DNA from: Gammaproteobacteria bacterium UBA6724
GTDB taxonomy: Bacteria; Pseudomonadota; Gammaproteobacteria; Pseudomonadales; Azotimanducaceae
Assembly (NCBI GenBank): GCA_002454165.1
Contig: DKIG01000017.1
Location: forward strand, 1-51,859
Length of the DNA: 51,859 bases
Direction: 5' to 3'
Position numbers and translations under genes: made by a program. Under the pieces are notes generated by a model, which worked only from the letters and a program-made list of their open reading frames with translations, was not told where the DNA came from and ran no database searches. Below are positions 36,316 to 45,394 of the stretch, one piece after another (the first letter of the stretch is position 1; each line of letters starts with the position of its first letter).

Positions 36316-37836
36316 TCAGCCCAGGTCCTCAAAATCCCGACTGGCGGTGAACTGGAACACATTGGGAGTGCCAGCTTCTATCACAGACTGCTCTGATACC
36401 AGAGTCAGCATTGCTTGCTTACGGAATTCCGCCAGTGAATCGGCACCTACATTGACCATTGTAGAACGCAACTTGTAAATGGTCATCTCCAACACCTCGG
36501 CCAGGTTTCCAACCAGGGGTACATAGGCATCCACACCCTCCTCAAATAACATTTCCCGTGGCTGCGTGTCATCACCGTACCTTTGCCAGTTCTGAGCACG
36601 GCGGGTTCCCTCAGCCCAGTAAGGCTTGTACATCTGCCCGTTGATAGATGTTTTCTGCGGCGGACTCTCCTCGGTCATGGCAAAGTATCGACCCATCATC
36701 ACAAAATCAGCTCCCATAGCGAGGGCGATGATGATTTGCGTGTCATTGGCAAGTCCGCCATCAGAGCAAATGGGAATATAGCGACCCGTTTGCTGAAAAT
36801 ATTCATCCCTTCTGACAACAACATCCAGCAAAGCCGATGCCTGACCCCGCCCAACCCCTTTTTGTTCCCGGGTGATACAGATAGAACCGCCACCCATACC
36901 GACCTTGACAAAATCTACCTCGCCCTGCTGTACCAGATAATCAAAACCCTCGGCAGAAACAACATTGCCGCCACCAATCACAATTTTGGAATCAAATGTT
37001 TTCCTGAGCCATTGAATACCTTCCACCTGGTATTCATTAAACCCGTCCGACGAATCAAAGCAGAGGACATCTGCACCCGCCTGTATCACCGCAGGCACCC
37101 GCTCGCGATAGTCATAGGTATTGATCCCGGCACCGACGCACAGACGTTTTGACTCATCCAGCAGTTCAAACGGATGTCTTTGATGGTCTTCGTAATCTTT
37201 CTTGAACACCAGAGATGTCAACTTACCGTCTTCGTCCAAAATGGGCAGGCAGTTCTTCTTATGCTGATGCAACAGGCGATTGGCTTCCCGCAGGTTGATA
37301 CCCTCATTGCCATATATCACCTTGTCAATCGGTGTCATGTGCTGGACAACTGGCTTGCCAAGATCATCTTCAAACTCCCAGAAATCCTGATCCGTGATCA
37401 AACCCAGCAACTCGCCAGACGCCGTGCCGTCATCTGTGACCGGTACAGTTGAATGACCAGTGTTCTTCATCAGGTTAATCACTTCACGGAGTGTCATGTC
37501 TTGGGTGGCATTTGAGTCACTTTGTACGAATCCGGCTTTATGTGTCTTGACCTGACGAATCATCTCCGCCTGACTATCAATGTCCTGGGAGCAGTAGATA
37601 AAACTCAAACCCCCTTGCCTGGCTAGCGCGATGGACAAGCGGGGACCAGACACCGACTGCATGCAGGCTGACACCAGAGGTATGTTGATCTGGAATCCCG
37701 GCGATTTGTCAGATTCAATGACGGATAAGGGTGTACGCAAACAGACCTGATCAGGATGCTGACCTTTACGGGTCAGGCGAGGGATGAGCAAATACTCACC
37801 AAAAGTCCTGGAAATGTCGTCAAGAATAGTGGTCAT
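36316..37836 (-). CDS. IMP dehydrogenase, trichomonad-like type
   Basis: Oxidises IMP to XMP with NAD+, the first step of GTP synthesis. It has 506 residues with a CBS pair near 110-215 inside the barrel. The catalytic loop is GMGGGSICITREQKGVGRGQ with the nucleophile at Cys320, and the flap has NWQRY (Arg419-Tyr420) followed by FEEGVDAYVP. These features match the Tritrichomonas foetus enzyme, as I recall it, almost position for position and differ from ordinary bacterial GuaB. GGAGG precedes the ATG. It is not next to guaA. It may be a second IMPDH or the only one; the window cannot tell. Confidence 0.9.
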   Translation of the reverse strand: MTTILDDISRTFGEYLLIPRLTRKGQHPDQVCLRTPLSVIESDKSPGFQINIPLVSACMQSVSGPRLSIALARQGGLSFIYCSQDIDSQAEMIRQVKTHKAGFVQSDSNATQDMTLREVINLMKNTGHSTVPVTDDGTASGELLGLITDQDFWEFEDDLGKPVVQHMTPIDKVIYGNEGINLREANRLLHQHKKNCLPILDEDGKLTSLVFKKDYEDHQRHPFELLDESKRLCVGAGINTYDYRERVPAVIQAGADVLCFDSSDGFNEYQVEGIQWLRKTFDSKIVIGGGNVVSAEGFDYLVQQGEVDFVKVGMGGGSICITREQKGVGRGQASALLDVVVRRDEYFQQTGRYIPICSDGGLANDTQIIIALAMGADFVMMGRYFAMTEESPPQKTSINGQMYKPYWAEGTRRAQNWQRYGDDTQPREMLFEEGVDAYVPLVGNLAEVLEMTIYKLRSTMVNVGADSLAEFRKQAMLTLVSEQSVIEAGTPNVFQFTASRDFEDLG

Positions 37837-37928
37837 TAAATCCTCCGTGAAAATAACCAGGGTTTTAGTCGTCCGCCACCTTTGGAGGTTGGTTTTGGAT
37901 GAGGCAATGTGGAGACAAGCGGGGTTAT

Positions 37929-38672
37929 TTATGGAGCGATGTATTGATTCTGGCGCTGCTCAAGCTCACGCTGAATAAGCACCTCAGCAACCTCCAGCAT
38001 CGCCGCATTGGACCCTGCCATACTGCCATCAATTCGATACTTGCCGTTGACGATAATCGCCGGCGTTCCCGATGCACGATATGCCCTGCCCCGGGCATCT
38101 GCCTGCTGGCGACTTGCTTTGACACCAAATGAGTTGAATGCCTTCATAAAGTCTTCAGTGTCAACTCCGTATTCTGAGAAAAATTCTGCCATTGCCTCAG
38201 GGTTGTTGAGGTTTCGTCGTTCAATATGGAGTGCTTGGAACAGGGGCGTGTGAATCACCTCCAGGACGCCCAGAGTTTCAGCCGTGTAGTAGGTTTGAGC
38301 AAAGAACTCAAGCAGACTGGACCAGATTGCCGGCGTTCGATTGAATATGACACCCTCAGGCAAGTCGTATTTCCACTGGTTAATCAAAGGCTCAAATGTA
38401 TAACAATGAGCACAGCTGTAGGCGAAATATTCAGTAACTTCAACAAGATTGGGGTCTCGCATCCTGACAGGAATATCAAGCAGGACATAGTGTTTACCCG
38501 CCTCGTATTGCGTGCTTGGCTGGGCTCCTTGTTGGGCTCTCTGCTGATCGTCCTCGGCCGAAGTGACCGAGGCGCCCAACAGGCATAGCAGACTGACGGC
38601 TACTTCCAACAAACCAATCTTCAGCAAGCCAGTCTTCAACAAACCAGTTTTCAGAAAGCCAGTCTTCAGCAT
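37929..38672 (-). CDS. dsbA: Periplasmic thiol:disulfide interchange protein, DsbA-like
   Basis: Introduces disulfide bonds into secreted proteins. About 247 residues. The active site is YSCAHCYTFEP, so the usual C-P-H-C has become C-A-H-C; the cis-proline loop SGTPAIIVNGKYRIDG is intact. The signal peptide is built from five-residue repeats (LKTGF, LKTGL, LKTGL, LKIGL) encoded by a 15-bp tandem array, then LEVAVSLLCLLGASVTSA. The ATG at 38672 is the natural start; an upstream in-frame start would overlap the cytochrome c4 gene. It follows cytochrome c4, an order also found in pseudomonads. Confidence 0.92.
   Translation of the reverse strand: MLKTGFLKTGLLKTGLLKIGLLEVAVSLLCLLGASVTSAEDDQQRAQQGAQPSTQYEAGKHYVLLDIPVRMRDPNLVEVTEYFAYSCAHCYTFEPLINQWKYDLPEGVIFNRTPAIWSSLLEFFAQTYYTAETLGVLEVIHTPLFQALHIERRNLNNPEAMAEFFSEYGVDTEDFMKAFNSFGVKASRQQADARGRAYRASGTPAIIVNGKYRIDGSMAGSNAAMLEVAEVLIQRELEQRQNQYIAP
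38605..38664. repeat. Tandem repeat, four imperfect 15-bp units in the dsbA signal peptide
   Basis: Units at 38605-38619, 38620-38634, 38635-38649 and 38650-38664 (consensus TTCARCAARCCAGTY on the plus strand). They encode repeated Leu-Lys-Thr-Gly-Leu pentapeptides, so each extra unit adds one positive charge and hydrophobic residues to the n/h region of the DsbA leader. Confidence 0.92.
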
Positions 38673-38733
38673 GACACCTGGTAAAGCATCAAGTAGCGGG
38701 GAGGCACCGTCATTGTTTCCTTCTTTCCATTCA

Positions 38734-39363
38734 TCATTTTCCAAGACCATAGAGGTAGGAGGCAACTGCCTCAATTTCTCGGTCGTTCAGGTCCTCTGCG
38801 GTCGTCCGCATCATTTCTGCTTCACCATCATTGTGCCTGTCACCAGCACGGAATGCTTTTAATTGAGCGATGATATAGTCTGGCCATTGCCCCGCCAATG
38901 CTGGAAATCCAGCGGGACCATTACCACTACCAGTGGGTGAATGACAGGCCGCACAGGCGGCGATGGACTTGCGAGTAATACCGAACCGATAAATTGATTC
39001 CCCCAGTTCAACCAGGTCCGCATCTGCCGCGCCCGATGTCGGCTTCTGGCTGGCATAGTAGGCAGAAATATTTTTGAGGTCGGTTTCAGAAAAATTATCT
39101 AACATCCCCAGCATGACCGGGGCCGAGCGGGCGCCGTTTTGAATTTCCAGCATTTGTTTGAATAGATATTGTTTGGTCTGTCCCGCGATATTGGGAAACG
39201 CCGATACCAAACTGTTACCCTCTTCACCATGACAGGCAACGCAACTAGTCGTAAGCCGCTTCCCCGCCGTTATATCTGCCTCGGTAACCGTCTCGGCATT
39301 TTCCCCAGCATAGGCCGTGACTGAGCTACAAACCATGAATGCCAGAATAATAATTTTGTTCAT
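38734..39363 (-). CDS. Cytochrome c4 (di-heme)
   Basis: Periplasmic di-heme electron carrier of about 209 residues. A signal peptide (MNKIIILAFMVCSSVTAYA) precedes two similar halves, each with a heme motif: TSCVACHGEEG and AACAACHSPTGSGNGP. FPNIAGQTKQYLFKQMLEIQ and FPALAGQWPDYIIAQLKAFR are the paired c4 signatures. The ATG at 39363 is preferred over an upstream codon because the signal peptide begins there. Divergent from engB. Confidence 0.93.
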   Translation of the reverse strand: MNKIIILAFMVCSSVTAYAGENAETVTEADITAGKRLTTSCVACHGEEGNSLVSAFPNIAGQTKQYLFKQMLEIQNGARSAPVMLGMLDNFSETDLKNISAYYASQKPTSGAADADLVELGESIYRFGITRKSIAACAACHSPTGSGNGPAGFPALAGQWPDYIIAQLKAFRAGDRHNDGEAEMMRTTAEDLNDREIEAVASYLYGLGK

Positions 39364-39425
39364 AGATTTACTTCTTTTGCTCGCATTACCTGTCAATCAA
39401 ATGCAATAAACAAGTCTGGATATTA

Positions 39426-39453
39426 TTTGAGTGCTGGAATGCTGGCGTATAAT
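39426..39453 (+). promoter_or_regulatory. Probable engB promoter
   Basis: TATAAT at 39448-39453 with a TTTGAG/TTGAGT -35 candidate at 39426-39432 (spacing 15-16). It lies about 50 bp before the engB ATG in the gap between divergent cytochrome c4 and engB. Confidence 0.45.
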
Positions 39454-39500
39454 ACAGGAAAGCGACTGCAGAGGTGGCACTGGGACCAAAAAATTTTCGT

Positions 39501-40097
39501 ATGTCTATCAATTCTGTCAATTTCCAGACCGCCCAGTTCCTGACCAGCGCGGCGACCCTGGCACAATGCCCCCCCGATCTGGGTAGGGAAATTGCTTTCT
39601 GTGGCCGCTCCAACGCAGGAAAATCCAGCGCACTCAATGCCTTAACCGGACAAAAAAATCTGGCGCGTACCAGCAGGACCCCAGGGAGAACCCGGTTACT
39701 TAATTTCTTCGTCCTCAGTCAGGACCAGCGTCTTGTAGATCTGCCGGGCTACGGCTATGCAAAGGTACCCGCTTCGGTGAAGCAAAACTGGCATCGTCAT
39801 CTGGACCAATATCTACGAAATCGCCAATGTTTGCGGGGCCTGATTCTGCTCATGGATATACGACATCCGTTTAGGGAATTCGACAGGATGATGATGGATT
39901 GGAGTGTCCAGAGCGGCGTGCCACTGCATATACTTCTTACCAAAGCGGACAAGGTGCAGCGCCAGAAGCAGCAAAGTAACCTAGTAGCAGCGCAGGCGAG
40001 GCTCGCCGATGACATGACCGTACAGTTGTTTTCCTCCACTCAGCACCTAGGTATCAACCAGTTAGCAAACCAGATTTCCACCTGGCTGGAAATATGA
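39501..40097 (+). CDS. engB: Ribosome biogenesis GTPase EngB (YihA/YsxC)
   Basis: Essential GTPase for large-subunit assembly. About 198 residues from the ATG at 39501; a GTG at 39474 would add nine. G1 is FCGRSNAGKSSALN, G2 TSRTPGRTRLLNFF, G3 LVDLPGYGYAKV, G4 LLTKADKV. Converges with polA across a 281-bp gap, as in E. coli and Pseudomonas. Confidence 0.95.
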   Translation: MSINSVNFQTAQFLTSAATLAQCPPDLGREIAFCGRSNAGKSSALNALTGQKNLARTSRTPGRTRLLNFFVLSQDQRLVDLPGYGYAKVPASVKQNWHRHLDQYLRNRQCLRGLILLMDIRHPFREFDRMMMDWSVQSGVPLHILLTKADKVQRQKQQSNLVAAQARLADDMTVQLFSSTQHLGINQLANQISTWLEI

Positions 40098-40115
40098 GAG
40101 GTATAAACGACTGCA

Positions 40116-40165
40116 GAAAAAAGAAGGGCTCTGACCATCATATTGGGGGATATGATCAGAGCCCT
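40116..40165 (-). terminator. Strong Rho-independent terminator in the polA-engB gap
   Basis: Inverted repeat AGGGCTCTGA (40125-40134) with TCAGAGCCCT (40156-40165), extended by TCATAT/ATATGA around a TGGGGG loop with a 3-nt bulge. On the minus strand the stem is followed by TCTTTTTTC, a clear T tract, so it ends transcripts running in the polA direction. It lies more than 200 bp after the polA stop. In E. coli (spf) and P. aeruginosa (ErsA) a small RNA is encoded in this gap, so this may be an sRNA terminator. I saw no convincing promoter in 40166-40378. Confidence 0.75.
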
Positions 40166-40378
40166 GAACTCCGGATTTCTGGGGGAGAAACTACCGAAGT
40201 TGCTAGTGACAACATTACGAACTGATACTCACAAACAGATAAGTAATGATTGTCGCGCTTAAATTATGACTTCCCGGGTTGGACAAAGTTCCAATCAGCA
40301 AAGTGAAACTTTCTTCACTATTCCTCATCTTGCAGGCTACCGATAGAGCGGGCGGCACTATTTTCAACGTGCTATCTT

Positions 40379-43111
40379 CTAATGCGCTGCTTCCCAGTTG
40401 TCGCCAACACCGATTTCAACGACCAGGGGAATAGACAATTCCGCCGCCCGGGACATGCGCTCCGTAACACCCGCAGCTACTATATCCAGATGGCTTTCTG
40501 GCACTTCCAGCACCAGTTCATCGTGCACCTGCATCGTGATTCTTGTATCCAGGTCTGAGGTCGCAAGCCAGTGGTCCACCTGAATCATGGCGCGTTTGAT
40601 GATGTCCGCCGCCGTCCCCTGCATGGGCGCGTTGATTGCCGTCCGCTCGGCTGCTTGGCGTCTCTGGAAATTACTGGCTTTTATTTCTGGCAGATAAAGA
40701 CGCCTGCCGAACAGCGTTTCCACATAACCCTGCTCGGCAGCTAACTGGCGGGTCTGATTCATATACAGTTTGACGCCGGGATAGCGTTCAAAATAACGAT
40801 CAATAAATTTCTGTGCGGCGCCCCGGGCAATATTCAACTGACGGGAAAGACCAAACGCAGACATACCGTACATCAGCCCAAAGTTTATCGCCTTGGCGCT
40901 ACGTCTTTGTTCGTTCTGCACTGTGTCAAGCGCCACACCGAACACCTCGGAAGCAGTCGCCCGATGAATATCAAGACCTTTTTGAAAGGCACTGACCAGC
41001 CCTTCGTCCGCAGACAGATGCGCCATGATTCGCAACTCAATCTGTGAATAGTCAGCCGCCATCAACTTATAGCCAGGCGGCGCAATAAAGGCTTTACGGA
41101 CTCTCCGCCCTTCCTTGGTCCTGACAGGGATATTCTGTAAATTCGGATCAGCACTTGAAAGTCTGCCAGTCGCCGTCACCGCCTGGTGATAGGATGTATG
41201 TACACGCCCCGTCTGTTTGTTGATTTGCCGCGGCAACTGATCAGTGTAGGTGGATTTCAACTTGCTGAGGCCACGATGCGCCATGATGATTTTTGGCAGA
41301 GGGTAGTTGAGCGCCAACTCCTGCAATACAGGTTCAGCCGTTGAGGGTTGCCCTTTGGGGGTCTTTTTTAGTGGCTTGATCCCGCCTTTCTCAAACAATA
41401 TCTCTTGCAGTTGTTTGGGCGAACTTAGATTGAACTCCTCACCCGCCAGACCAAATGCTTCCTGCTCAAGCTCCGCTAGACGCTTCGTCAGCTCCTGGCT
41501 CTGCTCATCTAGCTGTGTTTCATCCAGCAGGACGCCACACCGCTCAATCCTTGATAAGACCGGGACTAAGGGTAATTCAATATCAGTGTAAATGCTGGCG
41601 AGTGATTCCTCAGCCTGCAACCTGGGCAACAGCACTTGGTGTAGCCGGAGCGTAATGTCGGCATCCTCGGCGGCATAATGCGTTGCCTTGTCCAGTGTTA
41701 TCTGATTAAACGCTAACTGCTTGGCACCCTTACCCGCTATGTCTTCAAAGTGGACAGTGCTGATACCAAGATATCTGAGGGCAAGATTATCCAGGTTATG
41801 CCGCAATGCTACAGAGTTCAGCACATAGGATTCAAGCATGGTATCCAACATTTTGGCACGCCAGTGGACGCCATGGTTCGCCATGACACTCATGTCATAT
41901 TTCAAGTTCTGCCCGACTACTCTGGTGGATTCATCCTCCAGAAGCCCACGTAGTTTCCCTAGTAGATACTCGGTACTTAACTGCTCAGGTGCCCCTTCAT
42001 AATCATGCGCCACAGGTACATAAGCAGCCGAGCCGGGTACGCAGGAAAAAGAGACGCCGACCAGCCTTGCGTCCATATAGTCAAGACTTGTGGTCTCGGT
42101 ATCAAAAGCAAAGTAATCAGCCTGGGCAAGTTTTTCTAACCAGACGTCCAGCGCATCGGCTGACAAAATCAATTCGTAGTTGGTTTCAGTTTTCGTGTCG
42201 GTGCTGGCATCAGGCTGAGCCTTGGCGCCAACTTGCCGCAACAGGCTACCCTTATCACTTGCCGCCAGTTCTTCCACCCAGCGTCGGAATTCTAGTTCCG
42301 TATAGAGTGCTCTCAGGCTGACCTGGTCCGCCTCGGTGATCTTCAATTCCTCAAGGGTAGATTCCAACTCAACATCGGTTTTGATAGTGGCAAGCTGATA
42401 GGACAGAGGTATCGTCTCCAGCGAGTCTCGCAACTTCTCGCCTACCTTGCCCTGCACATCATCGGCGTGTGCCATGACCCCTTCAAGCGTCTCATATTCG
42501 CCTAGCCATCTGACGGCAGTTTTGGGTCCGCAGGAGGGCACACCCGGGATATTGTCCGAGGTGTCTCCCACCAGTGCCAGATAATCTATGATCTGATCTG
42601 GCCTGACGCCAAACTTCTCAACGACACCGGCTTCATCCATCAGGGTATCGGTCATGGTGTTGACCAGCGTGACATAGGGCGTCACAAGTTGCGCCATGTC
42701 CTTGTCTCCGGTCGAAATCAACACACGCATACTTGCCTGAGAGGCTTGTCTGGCGAGGGTACCGATTACATCATCCGCTTCCACACCATCAACCACCAAC
42801 AGCGGCAACCCCATCGCTTTCACAATCTCAAGGATGGGTGCAATCTGACGACGGAGTTCATCAGGCATGGCGGGGCGATTTGCCTTGTATTCAGGATAGA
42901 GTTCATTCCTGAAAGTCTCTCCCTTGGCATCAAACACCACGGCAATCTGGCTTTCCGGGTAATCGTGAATCAGTTTTCTGAGCATACTGATAACACCTTT
43001 GATGGCACCCGTTGGTTGACCCTTGGAGCTCATCAGTGAAGGAAGTGCATGAAATGCCCTGAACAGGTAGGATGAACCGTCTATCAGCACCAGTTGGTAG
43101 TTGGTTTTCAT
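40379..43111 (-). CDS. polA: DNA polymerase I
   Basis: Repair and Okazaki-fragment polymerase of about 910 residues. Order: 5'-3' exonuclease (LVLIDGSSYLFRAFHALPSL; VDGVEADDVIGTLA; LVGDTSDNIPGVPSCGPKTA), 3'-5' exonuclease domain (YFAFDTETTSLDYMDARLVG, with proofreading acidic residues kept), and polymerase domain (AADYSQIELRIMAHLS; RRSAKAINFGLMYGMSAFGL; MQVHDELVLEVPE). The ATG at 43111 matches the family N-terminus; an upstream ATG at 43168 would add 19 residues. Divergent from the DUF2782 gene. Confidence 0.97.
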   Translation of the reverse strand: MKTNYQLVLIDGSSYLFRAFHALPSLMSSKGQPTGAIKGVISMLRKLIHDYPESQIAVVFDAKGETFRNELYPEYKANRPAMPDELRRQIAPILEIVKAMGLPLLVVDGVEADDVIGTLARQASQASMRVLISTGDKDMAQLVTPYVTLVNTMTDTLMDEAGVVEKFGVRPDQIIDYLALVGDTSDNIPGVPSCGPKTAVRWLGEYETLEGVMAHADDVQGKVGEKLRDSLETIPLSYQLATIKTDVELESTLEELKITEADQVSLRALYTELEFRRWVEELAASDKGSLLRQVGAKAQPDASTDTKTETNYELILSADALDVWLEKLAQADYFAFDTETTSLDYMDARLVGVSFSCVPGSAAYVPVAHDYEGAPEQLSTEYLLGKLRGLLEDESTRVVGQNLKYDMSVMANHGVHWRAKMLDTMLESYVLNSVALRHNLDNLALRYLGISTVHFEDIAGKGAKQLAFNQITLDKATHYAAEDADITLRLHQVLLPRLQAEESLASIYTDIELPLVPVLSRIERCGVLLDETQLDEQSQELTKRLAELEQEAFGLAGEEFNLSSPKQLQEILFEKGGIKPLKKTPKGQPSTAEPVLQELALNYPLPKIIMAHRGLSKLKSTYTDQLPRQINKQTGRVHTSYHQAVTATGRLSSADPNLQNIPVRTKEGRRVRKAFIAPPGYKLMAADYSQIELRIMAHLSADEGLVSAFQKGLDIHRATASEVFGVALDTVQNEQRRSAKAINFGLMYGMSAFGLSRQLNIARGAAQKFIDRYFERYPGVKLYMNQTRQLAAEQGYVETLFGRRLYLPEIKASNFQRRQAAERTAINAPMQGTAADIIKRAMIQVDHWLATSDLDTRITMQVHDELVLEVPESHLDIVAAGVTERMSRAAELSIPLVVEIGVGDNWEAAH

Positions 43112-43181
43112 ATAGGCTTTTATAAAAAGTTCTCTCTTATCAGTATCATTGAACCATACTTTGTGCATGATGCTTTTGCCA

Positions 43182-43472
43182 ATGAAGATTATCCGTCATC
43201 TGCTACTTGCCATTTCCATCACCATCGCATCTGGCTACCCGCTACTGGCAGCCCGGCCCCCCGACAAACACGATGAAGATAAAATAAGAATCATTGCGAG
43301 CGAATCCCGGACTGTGTACGAATATCGACAAAACGGAGTGCTGATTATGATCAAGATAGTGCCAAAGAAGGGTCCTGCCTATTATCTGGTACCCGCCGAT
43401 AAGAGCCCGCATTACGAAAGCCTTGACCATAAACGGAAACTCTATCCCCAGTGGGTAATCAAGGAATGGTGA
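43182..43472 (+). CDS. DUF2782 family secreted protein
   Basis: A 96-residue protein with a signal peptide (MKIIRHLLLAISITIASGYP) and the DUF2782 core (ESRTVYEYRQNGVLIMIKIV; YYLVP). Unknown function. It lies between divergent polA and thrB, with thrB beginning 3 bp after its stop, an arrangement I know from Pseudomonas relatives. An ATG at 43149 upstream is less likely because the leader peptide starts at 43182. Confidence 0.85.
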   Translation: MKIIRHLLLAISITIASGYPLLAARPPDKHDEDKIRIIASESRTVYEYRQNGVLIMIKIVPKKGPAYYLVPADKSPHYESLDHKRKLYPQWVIKEW

Positions 43473-43475
43473 TTT

Positions 43476-44405
43476 GTGACAGTATTCACAACCTTTCCTG
43501 AATCGGCACTGCGCCGCTATCTGACAATGTTTGGCAAGGGGCAACTGGTGTCCTGCCGGGCGATAGAAGACGGCATAGAAAACTCCAACTACTTTGTCAC
43601 CCTGCTACAAGACGGGACAGGGCAAGCAGAAGAAGATTATGTGCTCAGCATCATTGAGCAATTTTCCCTTGAGGAGGTTCATTTTTTTAACGAGATTCTT
43701 GCTCAACTCTCACAGGAGGGGCTACCAGTGGCATTGCCTGAGCGAACCCTGGACGGGATGAGCCTGACTATCTTCTGCGGCAAGCCTACTTTCCTCTTCC
43801 CCAGACTCGGGGGCAGCCATGTTCGGGAAGTTCAGGCTAGCCACTGTGTTGCCCTGGGCAAGTTCCTGGGTGCCTCCCACAAGGCTCTGGCACCGCTTGA
43901 GGAAAGCCTCAAAAAGATAAGAACCAACCCCTATGATATTGCCTGGATGCGCAGGGTAATCCCAGGCTTGAAGCATCGGATGTCCAGTTCGGAGTTTGAA
44001 CTCTTGGGGGAACTCAGCAACGAATACACTCAGCTTTCCGCAGAGAAGCTTCCCAAAGGCTTCATTCACGGCGACCTCTTCAGAGACAATGCCTTGTTTG
44101 TTGACGAGACCCTCACTGGTGTAATTGATTTCTATCACGCCTGCTATGACTTTCTATTGCAAGACCTGGCGATAGCGATCAACGACTGGTGTCTGGATGA
44201 GGAGTACCGGATTGACCCTGGGCTATCTACTAAACTCATCGCGGGATATGAATCACAAAGACCTTTATCGCAACGGGAAAAAGCCCTGTTGAAACCCATG
44301 CAACGTAGCAGTGCGGCGCGTTTTGCGGTGACTCGCTTCCTGAGCGGTGACCCGCCATTGAAGGACCCCCAGGTAATGCTGGCACTTGCCAGCAACCTCA
44401 GTTAG
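43476..44405 (+). CDS. thrB: Homoserine kinase, APH-fold type
   Basis: Phosphorylates homoserine for threonine synthesis. The 309-residue protein belongs to the aminoglycoside-phosphotransferase-like fold used by pseudomonads, not to the GHMP kinase fold of E. coli ThrB. Key parts: DGIENSNYFVTL, the catalytic loop GFIHGDLFRDNALF and GVIDFYHACYDFLLQDLAIA with the metal-binding Asp. Start is a GTG at 43476, 3 bp after the DUF2782 stop. It converges with egtD; the two stop codons overlap by 4 bp. Confidence 0.94.
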   Translation: MTVFTTFPESALRRYLTMFGKGQLVSCRAIEDGIENSNYFVTLLQDGTGQAEEDYVLSIIEQFSLEEVHFFNEILAQLSQEGLPVALPERTLDGMSLTIFCGKPTFLFPRLGGSHVREVQASHCVALGKFLGASHKALAPLEESLKKIRTNPYDIAWMRRVIPGLKHRMSSSEFELLGELSNEYTQLSAEKLPKGFIHGDLFRDNALFVDETLTGVIDFYHACYDFLLQDLAIAINDWCLDEEYRIDPGLSTKLIAGYESQRPLSQREKALLKPMQRSSAARFAVTRFLSGDPPLKDPQVMLALASNLS

Positions 44406-45394
44406 TCCCCCTCTCCCTCAGAATAAAACAAGAAGACGCTAAACCAAGAGCGATCATCAACCCAGTACTCGGCACGGTTGAAGCCTGCCGCTACCGCCAT
44501 AGACATGAATTCCTCAAGGTCGTACTTATAGGAGTTTTCCGTATGGATGCTCTCGTCCTTACGGAAGCGGTAGGTCTCGCCGCACACTGTGACAGTCTGG
44601 GGACGCAGACTCACCAGGTGCATTTCAACCCGCCCCTTGACGGCATTGTATGCCGCCCGATGCGCAAACAAGGACAGATCGAAATTGGCGTCATAGGCAC
44701 GATTCAGATGCGCCAGCACATTCAGGTTGAACTGTGCCGTAACGCCCCTGGCATCATTGTAAGCCGCATTCAGGGTGGCATCATCCTTCTTCAGGTCAAC
44801 CCCTATTAGCAGGCAACCCTGAGTGCCAACCAACCGTCTGGTGCGGGCAAGGAACTCACCTGCCTCGGGGCGATTGAAGTTACCTACACCAGACCCAGGA
44901 AAGAAACTGATATGACGGCGGCGACTAACGAAGGGCAAATCAAATTCAGTCGTAAAATCAACGCAGGTTGCCCGCACCTCCAGCCAAGGATATTCCTGTG
45001 CAAGCGCCAGAGCAGCCTCGGCAAGATAGTCCCTGGAAATATCAAGGGGTGCGTAGATACCCGGTTTCAAACTATCCAGCAGGATGCGGATCTTCTCACT
45101 ATTACCGCTTCCGTACTCAATGAGCAGACTGTCTTTTCCGACAAGCGTGCCAATCTCCGCTGCATGTCGTTTCAGCAGCCTGGTCTCCGTCCTGGTCAGA
45201 TAATATTCAGGTTGCCGGGTAATATCGGTAAAGAGTCTTGACCCGGTTTCATCATAGAAAAATTTGGGCGAGATGTATTTCTGTTGTGCGCTCAGCCCTT
45301 GAATGATTTCCTCCCGTACATCCTGTTGCGCGTTTGAATGGTCGTAGAGGTAGAGTGACGGCACAGAATTCAAGGCAGATTCTTTGTCAAACAT
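44402..45394 (-). CDS. egtD: L-histidine N-alpha-methyltransferase, EgtD-like
   Basis: SAM-dependent enzyme that trimethylates histidine to hercynine in ergothioneine synthesis. About 330 residues. It has KYISPKFFYDETGSRLFTDI and QPEYYLTRTETRLLKRHAAE, the SAM site LLIEYGSGNSEKIRILLD, and HISFFPGSGVGNFNRPEAGE, all typical of EgtD. The ATG at 45394 overlaps the egtB stop by 8 bp, so the pair is coupled; the upstream part of the same frame is egtB coding sequence read out of frame. Confidence 0.92.
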   Translation of the reverse strand: MFDKESALNSVPSLYLYDHSNAQQDVREEIIQGLSAQQKYISPKFFYDETGSRLFTDITRQPEYYLTRTETRLLKRHAAEIGTLVGKDSLLIEYGSGNSEKIRILLDSLKPGIYAPLDISRDYLAEAALALAQEYPWLEVRATCVDFTTEFDLPFVSRRRHISFFPGSGVGNFNRPEAGEFLARTRRLVGTQGCLLIGVDLKKDDATLNAAYNDARGVTAQFNLNVLAHLNRAYDANFDLSLFAHRAAYNAVKGRVEMHLVSLRPQTVTVCGETYRFRKDESIHTENSYKYDLEEFMSMAVAAGFNRAEYWVDDRSWFSVFLFYSEGEGD

